Shown here: positions 63,386 through 64,000 of the stretch, piece after piece
Position numbering within the stretch: the stretch's first letter is position 1
Layout of the letters: the number at the start of each line of letters is the position of its first letter
The notes under the pieces: model-generated
Told to the model about the DNA's origin: nothing
Databases searched by the model: none
Seen by the model: the letters and a program-made list of their open reading frames with translations, nothing else
From: Algicella marina
Lineage (GTDB): Bacteria > Pseudomonadota > Alphaproteobacteria > Rhodobacterales > Rhodobacteraceae
Assembly (NCBI RefSeq): GCF_009931615.1
Contig: NZ_CP046620.1
Coordinates: 945,501 to 1,009,500 of the forward strand
Direction: 5' to 3'
Length of the DNA: 64,000 bases
Made by a program: the position numbers and the translations under genes

Positions 63386-63847
63386 TCAGTGCTTGCGGAA
63401 ATGGTCGAGGCTCACGACGTCGCCGGAACCATCTGTTTCCTCTGCGTCCTCCGCCTCGTCGACATCGTTCTCTTCGTCCTCGTCATCATCATTTTCATGC
63501 GCGTCGAAACGCAATCCGAATTCGGCCGACGGGTCCACGAAGGTCTTGATCGCATCGAAGGGCACCACCAGAACTTCAGGCATGTCGGCGAAATTCAGAG
63601 TGATGGAGAACCGGTCTTGAAGCACCGTCAGGTCGGCAAACCAGTGCTGAATGACGATCGTCATCTCTTCTGGATAACGTTCCTTGAGATACGGCGCGAT
63701 GTCCACACCCGGATGATGCGTATCGAAGGTGATGAAGAAGTGATGCTCGCCCGGCAGGCCGTTTTCGGCCACCGATTGCAAGACCTCCGACATGACGCCC
63801 TGCAGCGCCTTGTGCATCAACTGACCGTAGTGGAATCGGTCGCTCAT
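63386..63847 (-). CDS. sspB: ClpXP protease specificity-enhancing factor SspB (alpha type)
   Basis: A 153-residue SspB-alpha: [70 protein letters not shown] forms the substrate-binding fold, ending about residue 110. A very acidic linker follows ([21 protein letters not shown]), then the short tail [10 protein letters not shown], the ClpX-binding motif of the family. It delivers ssrA-tagged proteins to ClpXP. Confidence 0.93.
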   Translation of the reverse strand: MSDRFHYGQLMHKALQGVMSEVLQSVAENGLPGEHHFFITFDTHHPGVDIAPYLKERYPEEMTIVIQHWFADLTVLQDRFSITLNFADMPEVLVVPFDAIKTFVDPSAEFGLRFDAHENDDDEDEENDVDEAEDAEETDGSGDVVSLDHFRKH

Positions 63848-64000
63848 TCGTATCCCCCAAGTAAGCTAGGCCCACCATAACCAAAAAATCCCGTGGCGAA
63901 AGGCCGGGATGGCACATCGTTTTCCTGATTGGGGATAAGTGCAGGCTTCTGTTGCCAGGTGCCTGCGAACCCCGCCCAAAGCTGCAAAGCCTTAGGACTT
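63848..64000. other. Terminal intergenic sequence with a hairpin
   Basis: No gene could be supported. A GCAGGC/GCCTGC hairpin (63941-63946 with 63961-63966, 14-base loop) is present. The region is cut by the window edge and must include the sspB promoter. Confidence 0.4.

Overview
The window is chromosomal DNA from an alphaproteobacterium, almost certainly a member of the Rhodobacteraceae (Roseobacter group). The reasons are a full Rhodobacter-type gene transfer agent (GTA) cluster followed by cysE, a pyruvate dehydrogenase E1-beta with a fused lipoyl domain, DUF2125, DUF4169 and SspB-alpha families, and high-GC coding with frequent ATGA/GTGA overlaps. I see no tRNA, rRNA, CRISPR array or insertion sequence.

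Layout. 1-6.6 kb: end of a LysR regulator, CBS-domain protein, coaD, patatin phospholipase, a tandem pair of cyclophilins (cytoplasmic, then exported), RidA-like protein divergent from a TetR regulator, and a TAXI-type solute-binding protein. 6.7-8.0 kb: rpsF-rpsR-rplI on the minus strand. 8.4-14.8 kb: fatty acid synthesis locus fabD-fabG-acpP, two paralogous membrane proteins, fabF, mltG. 14.8-30.1 kb: the GTA structural cluster (small and large terminase, portal, gp3.5, protease, capsid, an extra small protein, connector proteins, tail tube, chaperones, tape measure, tail tip, gp15) ending in a DUF2793 protein that may be a head spike; a good sigma-70 promoter lies just upstream. 30.5-33.8 kb: cysE, a DUF2125 protein, a CDF metal exporter.

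33.9-43.4 kb (minus strand): central carbon metabolism, with pdhA-pdhB-pdhC, an FtsB-like protein, class I aldolase, a GNAT acetyltransferase, pgk, a 47-residue membrane protein and transketolase. 43.7-45.1 kb: a coiled-coil protein, zapA and an outer-membrane barrel. 45.2-48.3 kb (minus): purL, bolA, a small membrane protein and grxD. 48.4-56.3 kb: two LysR regulators around a possible sRNA, a single-chain indolepyruvate ferredoxin oxidoreductase, a hemolysin III-type protein, a TusA-like protein and ccdA. 56.4-60.4 kb: a tight P450 / membrane alpha-beta hydrolase / P450 operon of unknown product. 60.5-63.8 kb (minus): RHH regulator, DUF4169, a Hint-domain protein, fumC and sspB.

The most interesting items are the P450-hydrolase-P450 operon, whose first P450 is missing two hallmark residues; the GTA cluster with its promoter and an extra gene between capsid and connector; and several unexplained DNA elements: 11-bp phased GTATGG repeats at two distant loci, tandem AGGTA-N11-TACCT dyads upstream of the Hint gene, a perfect 14-bp palindrome at the pdhA start region, and a minus-strand terminator preceded by a CU-rich segment between the LysR genes. 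All family assignments were read from the sequence by eye; no database search was run.
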